A stretch of DNA of 20,740 nt from Candidatus Woesearchaeota archaeon (GTDB lineage: Archaea; Nanobdellota; Nanobdellia; Woesearchaeales; SKIA01). The position numbers and the translations under genes were made by a program. The notes beneath the pieces were generated by a model. That model worked only from the letters and a program-made list of their open reading frames with translations. It did no database searches and was not told the DNA's origin. Each line of letters starts with the position of its first letter. Position 1 is the stretch's first letter. Shown here piece after piece: positions 1 to 6,798 of this stretch. The stretch is taken from contig SKXU01000108.1 in assembly GCA_007128245.1 (NCBI GenBank), forward strand, positions 1-20,740, written 5' to 3'.

Positions 1-573
1 CTCAGACAACACCTCAAGGAATGGGCGGCAGAGCAAGGAGCAAAACTCACCTACCTCCCACTCATCACAAAGGCAGTGTGCGGAGTACTCACGCAACACC
101 CAGAACTTAACGCACACTTTACGGACAATGATATTGTGCGCCACGAACACATCAACATAGGAATCGCGGTAGACACAGAACACGGACTGTTCGTGCCAGT
201 GCTCAAAAACGCAGACAAAACAAGCGTGCTTACACTCGCAAAACACATAGAGGCTCTTGCCACAAAAGCAAAAAACAAGAGTCTCACACAAGAAGACATG
301 AGCGGATCAACATTTACCATCACCAGCATCGGACCGCTACGCGTAGAAGGATTCACACCAATACTCAACGCACCAGAAGTAGGCATCCTTGGAGTGGGAG
401 CCATACAAGACCAACCATGGGTGGTGGACGGAGAACTCGCAGCAAGAAAAATATGCACGCTCAGCCTCACATTTGATCACCGAGCACTCGACGGAGCACA
501 AGCAAGCAGATTCTTATCAGATCTTGTACGACTCCTCGAAGACCCCGAACTGCTCATCCTACAAGGAGTATGA
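1..573 (+). CDS. 2-oxoacid dehydrogenase acyltransferase (E2), 3' part
   Basis: The reading frame is open from base 1, so the gene begins upstream of the window; about 190 C-terminal residues are visible. This is the catalytic domain of lipoate acyltransferases, which moves the acyl group from lipoyl-lysine to CoA in pyruvate or branched-chain 2-oxoacid dehydrogenase complexes. The diagnostic active-site motif DHRALDG (HxxxDG; His codon at 478, Asp codon at 490) lies near the end, followed by the usual short helix and terminal hydrophobic segment. Upstream, the segments around FVPVLKNADK and GSTFTITSIGPL match conserved core strands of the family. The lipoyl and E1/E3-binding domains would lie before the window. 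The stop codon is 4 bases before the E3 start, so the two are cotranscribed. The 2-oxoacid substrate cannot be told from this part; pyruvate is a guess supported by the nearby pta. Confidence 0.93.
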   Translation, partial: LRQHLKEWAAEQGAKLTYLPLITKAVCGVLTQHPELNAHFTDNDIVRHEHINIGIAVDTEHGLFVPVLKNADKTSVLTLAKHIEALATKAKNKSLTQEDMSGSTFTITSIGPLRVEGFTPILNAPEVGILGVGAIQDQPWVVDGELAARKICTLSLTFDHRALDGAQASRFLSDLVRLLEDPELLILQGV

Positions 574-577
574 ACAC

Positions 578-1987
578 ATGGTAATGGGACAAGCCACATC
601 AAACACCGAAGTACTCGTAATAGGAGCAGGACCCGGAGGCTACGTGGCGGCCATACGCGCAGCACAACTTGGATACGAAGTCACCCTCGTCGACAAAAAA
701 GGAGAGCTTGGGGGAATGTGCTTACACCACGGATGCATTCCATCAAAATCTCTTATTCACGCAGTAAACCTGTACTACCAACTCAAACATGCAGATGCGA
801 TAGGAGTCTCGGGAAATCTCGAGCTAAACTTTACTAAAACACAAGAGTGGAAGCAATCAGTGATTGACACGCTGCATAATGGAATACAAGGACTGTGCAA
901 AAAACACCATATACGCGTGATTAGCGCACTCGCACGATTCCAAACACCCACACGAGTAATTCTTGAAGGAGAAGACCTGGAATTTAACGCTCTGGAGTTC
1001 CGCCACTGCATCATCGCCACAGGATCCACGCCGAAAAGCATCCCAGGAGTAGATTTTGGAGGAAGAATCTTGTCATCACGAGAAGTGCTTGAACTCCAAA
1101 ACGTACCGAAAACCTTTTGCGTCATCGGAGGAGGATACATCGGCGTAGAGTTAGGAAGTATGCTCGCAAAAGCAGGATCACAAGTAACGATCGTAGAAGC
1201 AGGAGAGAGCATCCTTGCAGTGATTGACAAAGAATTCAGTGCGGTAGCACAAAAACGCCTGCAAGAACAAGACATCACCCTCCTACTCTCAACTCCTGTT
1301 GAGAGCGTGCGCCAAGAAGAAGATGCAGTGTACGTAAAAACAGGTGGAGTAGAGCAACGCTACGATTACTGTCTTATCGCAGTAGGACACCGGCCAGTGA
1401 CAGAAACGTTGCAACTCGACCTTGCAGGAGTAGAGGTTGATGAGCGAGGATTCATCAAGGTAGACGAGCAATGCAAGACAGCAGCAAAACACATCTACGC
1501 CGTCGGAGACGTGACAGGAGGAGTGATGCTCGCACACAAAGCATCCGCGCAAGGAAAAGTCGCAGCAGAAGCAATCGCAGGAAAACCAACCGCGTTTGAA
1601 CCACAAGCAATACCCGCTGTTATTTTTACAGACCCAGAAATCGCCTCTGTGGGCTTGCGAGAATCAGAAGCAAAACAGCAATACGGAGACAAACTCAAAG
1701 TAGGGACGTTCCCGTTTGCAGCACTCGGAAAAGCACTTGCCATCACAGAAGCAGAAGGATTTGTAAAAGTACTCACAGACGATCAAGGAGTCATTCTTGG
1801 CGTGCACGGAGTAGGACCAGGAGTAACAGACTATATCTCAGAAGCAGCACTCGCAATAGAAATGGGGGCCACCGCAGAAGACCTTGCATTAACGATACAC
1901 CCACACCCCACGCTCTCTGAAAGCCTTGCAGAAGCCTCAGAAGCACTGCTAGGACACGCAATCCACTTGTATCAACCCGGAAAATAA
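578..1987 (+). CDS. lpdA: Dihydrolipoamide dehydrogenase (E3)
   Basis: A 469-residue flavoprotein of normal family length. It reoxidises dihydrolipoyl groups of the E2 core and passes electrons through FAD to NAD+. Visible motifs, in order: FAD-binding GAGPGG (residues 16-21), the redox disulfide in GGMCLHHGCIPSK (Cys48 and Cys53), the NAD-binding GGGYIGVELG, the second FAD contact YAVGDVTGG, and the interface motif HPHPTLSES with catalytic His443 and Glu448 that completes the partner subunit's active site. ATG 578 is chosen because AAGGAG lies about 9 bases upstream, directly after the E2 stop, and because the N-terminus then matches the family; a second ATG at 584 is possible. There is no TATA-like box 25 bases upstream, as expected inside an operon. 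The two residues before Cys53 (His-His) differ from the commoner Asn-Val, a tolerated variation. Confidence 0.96.
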   Translation: MVMGQATSNTEVLVIGAGPGGYVAAIRAAQLGYEVTLVDKKGELGGMCLHHGCIPSKSLIHAVNLYYQLKHADAIGVSGNLELNFTKTQEWKQSVIDTLHNGIQGLCKKHHIRVISALARFQTPTRVILEGEDLEFNALEFRHCIIATGSTPKSIPGVDFGGRILSSREVLELQNVPKTFCVIGGGYIGVELGSMLAKAGSQVTIVEAGESILAVIDKEFSAVAQKRLQEQDITLLLSTPVESVRQEEDAVYVKTGGVEQRYDYCLIAVGHRPVTETLQLDLAGVEVDERGFIKVDEQCKTAAKHIYAVGDVTGGVMLAHKASAQGKVAAEAIAGKPTAFEPQAIPAVIFTDPEIASVGLRESEAKQQYGDKLKVGTFPFAALGKALAITEAEGFVKVLTDDQGVILGVHGVGPGVTDYISEAALAIEMGATAEDLALTIHPHPTLSESLAEASEALLGHAIHLYQPGK

Positions 1988-2006
1988 TCTTGGTACAAGC
2001 ACACAC

Positions 2007-2013
2007 TTATAAT
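2007..2013 (+). promoter_or_regulatory. TATA box of the DUF427 gene
   Basis: TTATAAT is centred 25 bases before ATG 2035, the leaderless spacing seen throughout the window, and it favours that start over ATG 2029. Confidence 0.6.
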
Positions 2014-2034
2014 GACTGATTTCTTTATATGAAT

Positions 2035-2316
2035 ATGAAAGCTATTTGGAATAATACCGTACTCGCAGAATCAGACAGCACGCAAGAAGTAGAAGGGAAT
2101 GCGTACTTCCCACCAGAAAGTCTTCACAAGGAATTCTTTGAGAAAACAAGCCACACCACCCACTGTCCGTGGAAAGGAGATGCATCATACTATACCATCG
2201 TAGTAGCTGGCGAGCGAAACGAAAACGCTGCGTGGGAGTATGAACACCCGAAACCAGAAGCATCGCACATCAAAGGCTATGTTGCGTTTTGGAAAGGTGT
2301 GCGGGTTGAGCAGTGA
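2035..2316 (+). CDS. DUF427 family protein
   Basis: A 93-residue protein matching the DUF427 family (small single-domain beta proteins of uncertain biochemical role). Recognisable family features are the opening MKAIWNNTVLAES, the VEGNAYFPPESL segment, the CPWKGDASYY stretch with a conserved Cys-x-Trp-Lys-Gly, and the WEYEHPKPEA and GYVAFWKG segments near the end. An ATG two codons earlier (2029) is in frame, but 2035 is preferred: family proteins begin at MKA, and a TTATAAT box is centred 25 bases before 2035, the leaderless spacing used across this window. It follows the E2/E3 operon by 47 bases but has its own promoter, so it need not be functionally linked. The name is secure; the function is not known. 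Confidence 0.88.
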   Translation: MKAIWNNTVLAESDSTQEVEGNAYFPPESLHKEFFEKTSHTTHCPWKGDASYYTIVVAGERNENAAWEYEHPKPEASHIKGYVAFWKGVRVEQ

Positions 2317-2400
2317 GCTGGTTTCGCACTAACTATGTTCAGAGTATACACGTGGACGCTACAAACATACACTTTATGAGAGTAAAACCTATTGACGCCC

Positions 2401-2820
2401 CTACCGAAAAATAATTTCCTCGACACGCACAGAAACACCATCAACAGTTTCTGTGTGCCCAACAGGAACGACTCGCTGATGATTATTAATCTGCACAATT
2501 GCTCCTTCAGGGCTTAACATAAGCGCCCCTACAGTAACTCCTCCGCCAATGTCTAAATCTACGCTACCGCCTTCAATGATAAACGTCATGGCACCAACAC
2601 GGCCGTCACTGACAAACACCACAGCGCCGTCAAGGTGCTGCCAGTTATTCCAATCCACCGCTGTTTCAGAACTGAGGAAGGAAGATATATTCGCCTGATA
2701 GACACATCGTTCAGATAAAACGCCGTGACCACAGCGATCACCTGAGTGGTAGACAGATACATACACGAATAGCGCGGCTATGCAGAGTGAGAGTGCAAGA
2801 ATTATCAGTATTTTCTTCAT
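2401..2820 (-). CDS. Small membrane-anchored exported protein, unknown family
   Basis: A 139-residue protein that I do not recognise. It starts with a lysine pair and a single hydrophobic helix (residues about 3-24), which is either an uncleaved anchor or a signal peptide. An extracytoplasmic part follows, with a close cysteine pair (Cys30, Cys39) and a beta-rich, glycine-rich C-terminal half (around GGSVDLDIGGGVTVGALML) that could be a small beta-sandwich or a partial beta-helix. The start is set at the ATG that overlaps the pta stop codon in an ATGA arrangement, implying translational coupling; the in-frame extension upstream lies inside pta. It is the last gene of the cluster with pta and the membrane protein at 3745. 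The role is unknown; export is the only supported inference. Confidence 0.75.
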   Translation of the reverse strand: MKKILIILALSLCIAALFVYVSVYHSGDRCGHGVLSERCVYQANISSFLSSETAVDWNNWQHLDGAVVFVSDGRVGAMTFIIEGGSVDLDIGGGVTVGALMLSPEGAIVQINNHQRVVPVGHTETVDGVSVRVEEIIFR

Positions 2821-3740
2821 TGCTTTGCCTGCCATGCAGTCACGCAGCACACATCAATGATCTCATCAACAGTGCATCCACGAGACAAATCATTTACTGG
2901 TTTCGAAAAACCCGTCATTATCGGCCCGACAGACTCAGCATTTGCGAATCGAGAGACGAGTTTGTAGCCAATGTTACCAGCGTCAAGGTCAGGAAACACG
3001 AGAACGTTCGCATCACCCCCGGACCCTTTGCTCTTGCCAATTTCTGGAATGATCGCAGCATCAAGTTGCACTTCCCCATAGACAGCCCAGTCTTTTCCTT
3101 GCTCTGCAAGAAGACCTTTAAGACGAGTAGTTGCTTGCATTACTTTTTCCTGATCAGGATGAGAGGCCGATCCTACAGTAGAAAAAGACAGCAGTGCGAT
3201 ACGAGGACTCCAACCAAGCTGCTCAGCAAGTAAACCAGCGCTCAGCGCAATCTGCGCAAGCTCCTCTGCGTTTGGTTGAATGTTAAATGCGCAGTCAGCA
3301 AACACGAAGTCACCAAGAGACGTCTTCATTACAAACGAACTACTCGCAAAGCCATCACGAAGGACGTGCAAGGCAGGAAGAATCGTTTGTGCAGTAGGCC
3401 ACGTCGCACCAGCAACTACTCCATCAACCTCTCCTGCGCGCGCCAGCAACACAGAAAAAAACGCTGGGTCAGCAGCCGTCTTCGCTGCATCCTCAAAAGA
3501 AATCCCTTTGTGTTTTCGCAAGTCAAAATATTCTTGCGCAAACCGCTCAGGATCTACAGGGGTGACATCAATATCGCCTACAGGAATACCAAAAGAAGAG
3601 AACGATTCTCGGTCCCCCACAAATACGGGCGTTAAGAGCCCTTGGTCTTTGAGCGTGCGAGCTGCTTGCACGACCCGCTCATCAGGCTCGCACAGCGCGA
3701 TACGTGCAGAGTGCTCTTTTGCAAATACTCGAAAATCCAT
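2817..3740 (-). CDS. pta: Phosphotransacetylase (phosphate acetyltransferase)
   Basis: A 307-residue cytoplasmic enzyme, slightly shorter than the usual 320-330, that interconverts acetyl-CoA plus phosphate with acetyl phosphate plus CoA. Family signatures are LLSFSTVGSASHP (residues about 184-195), GEVQLDAA (222-229), ANVLVFPDLDAGNIGYKL (244-261) and the C-terminal GPIMTGFSKPVNDLSRGC (272-289), which carries residues of the CoA/phosphate site. The start at 3740 gives the normal N-terminus; longer in-frame starts run into the upstream gene. The upstream gene ends 4 bases before it and the downstream gene overlaps it by 4. A GATAAA box lies 25 bases before the start inside the upstream gene, so a private promoter is possible in addition to the operon promoter. 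It could draw on acetyl-CoA from the E2/E3 complex; no acetate kinase is present in the window. Phosphate butyryltransferase is a less likely alternative. Confidence 0.95.
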   Translation of the reverse strand: MDFRVFAKEHSARIALCEPDERVVQAARTLKDQGLLTPVFVGDRESFSSFGIPVGDIDVTPVDPERFAQEYFDLRKHKGISFEDAAKTAADPAFFSVLLARAGEVDGVVAGATWPTAQTILPALHVLRDGFASSSFVMKTSLGDFVFADCAFNIQPNAEELAQIALSAGLLAEQLGWSPRIALLSFSTVGSASHPDQEKVMQATTRLKGLLAEQGKDWAVYGEVQLDAAIIPEIGKSKGSGGDANVLVFPDLDAGNIGYKLVSRFANAESVGPIMTGFSKPVNDLSRGCTVDEIIDVCCVTAWQAKQ

Positions 3741-3744
3741 GTGT

Positions 3745-4314
3745 TCACTTCTTCTTTTTTGGTTTATCGCCGAATTGTCGGTACGCAATCCACAACACCA
3801 CAGCAAGCTCAAGAGCAATCACGATAGGACGCGCAATGCGATGAATCTCACCCCAATACTGTGCCGTAGCGATAAATAACGTGATGAGTCCTCCAAGAAT
3901 AAATCCTGCACCAACCCATTCGTTCAGCTCGTTTTTGCTCGGAAGCATCATGCCAGCAACGATTGCGATAAACCCTAATACGATAGCAAGCCAGAACTGA
4001 ATACTTGCTTGTGTTGAGCGAAACTCTTGCTCAAGCTCGCGGCAATCACAAACATACCGCTCAGGGCAGACGGAGCGCCAATCTCGAGTCATGGTTCCTG
4101 GACACGCATCAATTTCTTCTTGCGTGGGAGGCATGAGTTCAGGGCATTCGTCACGAGGCATAATTCCTGGATTGAAGTCAAGAGGAGGTTGGCTTTGCTG
4201 ACAAAAATCGGGGTATTCTGGTTCAGGAATAACTGCGTTTCCGAGACTAAACACGAAAATGGAGTATAATATGGCGACCGCGAGAATGATGCCGTATTTA
4301 CGCACAGTTGTCAT
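3745..4314 (-). CDS. Membrane protein with Cys-rich external loop, unknown family
   Basis: A 189-residue protein of no family I recognise. Predicted layout: a transmembrane helix or signal anchor at residues 7-24; a loop of about 80 residues with six cysteines (38, 57, 71, 83, 89, 91), many prolines and acidic residues, and repeated Cys-Pro pairs; then three hydrophobic helices (about 106-124, 133-152, 162-178) and a cytoplasmic KPKKKK tail. The cysteine loop most likely faces outside and may form disulfides or bind metal. It is the first gene of the cluster with pta and has a CTTAAATA box 25 bases upstream of its ATG. A GGAGG-like stretch at about 4329-4333 is too far from the ATG for a normal ribosome site. 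Cotranscription with pta is the only functional hint. Confidence 0.8.
   Translation of the reverse strand: MTTVRKYGIILAVAILYSIFVFSLGNAVIPEPEYPDFCQQSQPPLDFNPGIMPRDECPELMPPTQEEIDACPGTMTRDWRSVCPERYVCDCRELEQEFRSTQASIQFWLAIVLGFIAIVAGMMLPSKNELNEWVGAGFILGGLITLFIATAQYWGEIHRIARPIVIALELAVVLWIAYRQFGDKPKKKK
3763..3768 (-). promoter_or_regulatory. Possible internal TATA box for pta
   Basis: On the minus strand GATAAA lies 25 bases before the pta ATG, inside the last codons of the upstream membrane-protein gene. The spacing fits, but the box is weak and the genes are only 4 bases apart, so cotranscription remains likely. Confidence 0.3.
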
Positions 4315-4335
4315 ACCGGAAGTGAGAATTCCTCC

Positions 4336-4343
4336 TATTTAAG
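4336..4343 (-). promoter_or_regulatory. TATA box of the membrane protein-pta cluster
   Basis: CTTAAATA on the minus strand is centred 25 bases before ATG 4314, directly after the stop codon of the CBS gene. Confidence 0.6.
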
Positions 4344-4345
4344 CT

Positions 4346-4843
4346 CTACCCTACCATGCGGATTAAGAATGCAGCGACGAACACAACCGCGAGAGCAATA
4401 ATAACATAGCTTTGTATTGTTTGATGAAACGCAAGACGCATATTGCTTTTGTGGATGTTATACGTTTCTTTGACGATATCGGTTTGCGTAATAAGTCCCA
4501 CAACACCCGCAGCATTAATAACAGGAAGACGCCGAATCTTCATACCCTCAATCGTCCTCATCGCTTCCTCAAGTGTGGCCTCTTCAGAAATGGTGACGAG
4601 CGAGGAAGTCATAATATCTTTGGCAAGCGTTTTTTTTGGGTTTAATCCTTTCTTGAGCACGCGACGAAGCAAGTCACGCTCAGTGATGAGTCCGAGCGGT
4701 CGAGAAGATTCCTCGCTTTCGGTGACGACAACACAACTAATGTTTCGTTCAGTCATTACATCAATTGCGCGCTCAACAGTATCGGCTGCAGTCACGTGAA
4801 CCACTCCCGTGGTCATAAAGTCCTTGACAAAAAGCTCACCCAT
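4346..4843 (-). CDS. CBS-domain pair protein with C-terminal membrane helix
   Basis: A 165-residue protein with two consecutive CBS domains (about residues 8-62 and 76-128), shown by the repeated pattern DFMTTGVVHVTAADTVERA / DIMTSSLVTISEEATLEEA, each followed by a hydrophobic strand and a GLIT(E/Q)xD motif. CBS pairs bind adenosine nucleotides such as AMP, ATP or SAM and act as energy or ligand sensors. After a short linker rich in basic and polar residues, a single hydrophobic helix (145-163) ends the protein, so it is probably tail-anchored with the sensor in the cytoplasm. Free-standing CBS pairs are common in archaea; the membrane tail is less usual. It has its own promoter (TTTATAAA) and is divergent from the coiled-coil gene at 4926. 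The ligand and partner are unknown. Confidence 0.9.
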   Translation of the reverse strand: MGELFVKDFMTTGVVHVTAADTVERAIDVMTERNISCVVVTESEESSRPLGLITERDLLRRVLKKGLNPKKTLAKDIMTSSLVTISEEATLEEAMRTIEGMKIRRLPVINAAGVVGLITQTDIVKETYNIHKSNMRLAFHQTIQSYVIIALAVVFVAAFLIRMVG

Positions 4844-4864
4844 ACCTGTACACAGCGCATCTCA

Positions 4865-4872
4865 TTTATAAA
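4865..4872 (-). promoter_or_regulatory. TATA box of the CBS gene
   Basis: TTTATAAA, centred 25 bases before ATG 4843, is the core of a perfect 12-base palindrome CATTTATAAATG (4863-4874), so it reads the same on both strands. The plus-strand gene's own box is 30 bases further on. Confidence 0.65.
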
Positions 4873-4894
4873 TGTAACTCGGGCGGTACAGAAG

Positions 4895-4902
4895 TATTAA
4901 AA
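4895..4902 (+). promoter_or_regulatory. TATA box of the coiled-coil gene
   Basis: TATTAAAA is centred 27 bases before ATG 4926 and helps reject the upstream GTG at 4905. Confidence 0.55.
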
Positions 4903-4925
4903 GCGTGCATTGGTGTAGCGGGGGT

Positions 4926-5489
4926 ATGAGGTGGTTTGAGAAGGACAAAGAAGAGGATGCGCTCGCATTGCTTGAGCGAGGAACACAGCAATTCTCAGAC
5001 CAACTCCAAGAAGACGACAAGAACTGGAGAATCCTCTATGCAAGTCTCAAAACAGACTTGTTAGACGAGTTTCTTAGTCCAGGAAAAGGACACGTGAAAG
5101 AAACCCATATCGCAATCCTCAAAGAACAAGTACGCCACGTTCTCAGCATTGCACACGTCATTGGAGACAAAGACATGATTACACGCTTTAAAGAAGAAGA
5201 AAAACTCATTGACGAAATGCGAGACCTAGTCCAACAATACCCTGATATTAACGTGGAAACAAGCCCTGATTTACGAGCGGCTCTTGAGAAGCTCAGACGC
5301 ATGCTCCGAGAACAACAACAACTCGTCTTTGACCACGAAGAAATACTGCAAGACGAGCACCGAAGACTCGTTGACATCCTTGAACAAGTAAAACACCTCA
5401 AAGAAGACAAATTACACTCACAACACACGATCTCGTCGTTTGCAGATAAGCGAGAGAACCAGCAAAAACCCCAGGTAAGCTGGAGCTAA
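4926..5489 (+). CDS. Alpha-helical coiled-coil protein, unknown family
   Basis: A 187-residue soluble, highly charged protein that appears almost entirely helical. It has no cysteine, no membrane segment and no recognised domain. Residues about 113-165 show a heptad-like spacing of Leu/Val/Ile in a Glu/Lys/Arg/Gln-rich stretch, suggesting a coiled coil; the last 20 residues look disordered. The ATG at 4926 is chosen over an in-frame GTG at 4905 because a TATTAAAA box is centred 27 bases before 4926, so an upstream start would lie outside the transcript. It immediately precedes mre11: the mre11 TATA box begins right after this stop codon. It is far too short, and lacks Walker motifs, to be Rad50. 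A structural or adaptor role is possible but not shown. Confidence 0.78.
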   Translation: MRWFEKDKEEDALALLERGTQQFSDQLQEDDKNWRILYASLKTDLLDEFLSPGKGHVKETHIAILKEQVRHVLSIAHVIGDKDMITRFKEEEKLIDEMRDLVQQYPDINVETSPDLRAALEKLRRMLREQQQLVFDHEEILQDEHRRLVDILEQVKHLKEDKLHSQHTISSFADKRENQQKPQVSWS

Positions 5490-5491
5490 AC

Positions 5492-5499
5492 TAATAAAT
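5492..5499 (+). promoter_or_regulatory. TATA box of mre11
   Basis: TAATAAAT is centred 25 bases before ATG 5521 and begins 3 bases after the stop codon of the coiled-coil gene. Confidence 0.6.
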
Positions 5500-5520
5500 C
5501 CCGCACCCTTTCTTGTTCTC

Positions 5521-6726
5521 ATGAGATTCGCACACCTTGCAGACTGTCACATCGGAGCATGGAGAGTGGCTGCTCTGCGAGAACTGGCTGATGAAGCATT
5601 CGCACAAGCAATTAGTACCTGCATCGAACAACACGTGGACTTTGTACTGATCGCAGGAGACCTTTTTCACACAGCACTGCCTGGAGTTGAGCACGTACGA
5701 CACGTCGTAAAACACCTCACGCGACTCAAACAACACCGCATTCCAGTATATTTTATTGCGGGAAGCCACGACTTTAGCCCGACAGGAAAAACAATGCTCT
5801 CCGTGCTCGAAGAAGCAGGACTTGCGAGGAACGTCTGCGTAGGAGAGCACACAGAGCAAGGGTTTATGCTTCAGCCCGTGCAAGACGAAAAAACTGGGGT
5901 ACACATCACAGGCATTCTCGGAAAAGCAGGACAACTTGATAGCGAGCTCTACAACAACTTACGAATACAGGAGGTATCAGGAAAAAAACTCTTCTTGTTT
6001 CACACAACACTCGACGAGCTCAAACCCGCACGCATGGCACATGTCACTAGCGCGTCAGCAACCTCGCTTCTCCCTCAAGGATTCGATTACTACGCAGGAG
6101 GACACGTCCATATTGTCGGGTCGACATCCCTGCCAGGGTACGCTCAGATTGTGTATCCCGGACCACTCTTTCCCGCGAGTTTCTCAGAATTAGAAGAACT
6201 CGGAACAGGAGGGTTTTACATCGTAGAGCTAAACGATGGGGTGAAGAAAACACGCATCGACCTGCCCGTATGCACGGTACGCAAAATACACATTAGTTGT
6301 GATGCGCGCACACCACAAGAAGTTGAAGACCTCATCCGAGAACAACTCACAGACCTGACCGGAAGCATTGTCTTGGTGCGCCTTACAGGAATGCTCTCAC
6401 AAGGAGCAGCAGCAGATATCGGATTTGCACCCCTGTTTGCATATGCACAAAAACAAGGAGCGATTGCGTGCTTAAGAAACACAGTAGGAGTGAGAAGCCC
6501 GGAGTTTGTGGAACAAGAATTCACCCCTCAAGCAGCAGAGAAGATAGAAGCAGAAGTCATTCACCTTCACGTAGGACAGCAACCAATAGGCCTGAGCAAA
6601 GAAGAAGAAATAGCCTTGTTCACACAACTCCTCAACACACTCGGACAACCACAAGCGGATGGAGAGAACAAAGCAGCGTACGAGCTGCGCGTCGTAGACG
6701 ATGCGAAGAACGTGCTCGGGCGCTAA
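5521..6726 (+). CDS. mre11: Mre11/SbcD-family DNA repair nuclease
   Basis: A 401-residue calcineurin-like metallophosphoesterase. Mre11 with Rad50 processes DNA double-strand breaks. Metal-binding motifs are in the canonical order: DCHIG (Asp8, His10), AGDLF (Asp47), AGSHD (Ser82, His83), LFHTT (His161) and GGHVH (His195, His197). Spacing closely follows archaeal Mre11. The one deviation is Ser82 where the family nearly always has a metal-ligating Asn (GNHD), which may alter metal binding or activity. The C-terminal half (about 240-401) would be the capping and Rad50-contact region. The start at 5521 is 25 bases after a TAATAAAT box. Rad50 or HerA/NurA, frequent archaeal neighbours, are not present here; they may be elsewhere. 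Downstream it converges on the nucleotidyltransferase gene. Confidence 0.92.
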   Translation: MRFAHLADCHIGAWRVAALRELADEAFAQAISTCIEQHVDFVLIAGDLFHTALPGVEHVRHVVKHLTRLKQHRIPVYFIAGSHDFSPTGKTMLSVLEEAGLARNVCVGEHTEQGFMLQPVQDEKTGVHITGILGKAGQLDSELYNNLRIQEVSGKKLFLFHTTLDELKPARMAHVTSASATSLLPQGFDYYAGGHVHIVGSTSLPGYAQIVYPGPLFPASFSELEELGTGGFYIVELNDGVKKTRIDLPVCTVRKIHISCDARTPQEVEDLIREQLTDLTGSIVLVRLTGMLSQGAAADIGFAPLFAYAQKQGAIACLRNTVGVRSPEFVEQEFTPQAAEKIEAEVIHLHVGQQPIGLSKEEEIALFTQLLNTLGQPQADGENKAAYELRVVDDAKNVLGR

Positions 6727-6798
6727 CGCGCCAGCTCTTCTAGTTGACTCTACTCGCTGTGGTTATCGTTATCTTTGATTACGAGAACGCAATGAACT

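Noticed and set aside
389..577. N-terminal extension of the E3 frame over the E2 gene
   Set aside because: The frame is open, but it lies over the E2 catalytic motif in another frame and the extension looks nothing like an E3 N-terminus. The ATG at 578 has a good Shine-Dalgarno and family fit.
2317..2400. Possible RNA gene in the gap between convergent genes
   Set aside because: No tRNA-like arms, kink-turn, C/D boxes or convincing hairpin could be found by eye.
2787..3879. Open plus-strand frames across pta (2787-3233, 3276-3635, 3280-3879)
   Set aside because: They are antisense to a confident pta gene, rich in Arg/Ser/Thr, with no promoter at the usual distance and no recognisable motif.
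4443..4799. 118-residue plus-strand frame inside the CBS gene
   Set aside because: It lies wholly antisense to the CBS gene, is Ser/Thr-rich and low in complexity, which is typical of a shadow frame.
4926..5489. Coiled-coil gene as a Rad50 remnant beside mre11
   Set aside because: There are no Walker A or B motifs, no zinc-hook CxxC, and only 187 residues.
6727..6798. Possible terminator or small RNA between mre11 and the nucleotidyltransferase gene
   Set aside because: Only a short direct repeat (GTTATCGTT, at about 6762 and 6811) was found; there is no T run, stable stem or RNA-box pair.
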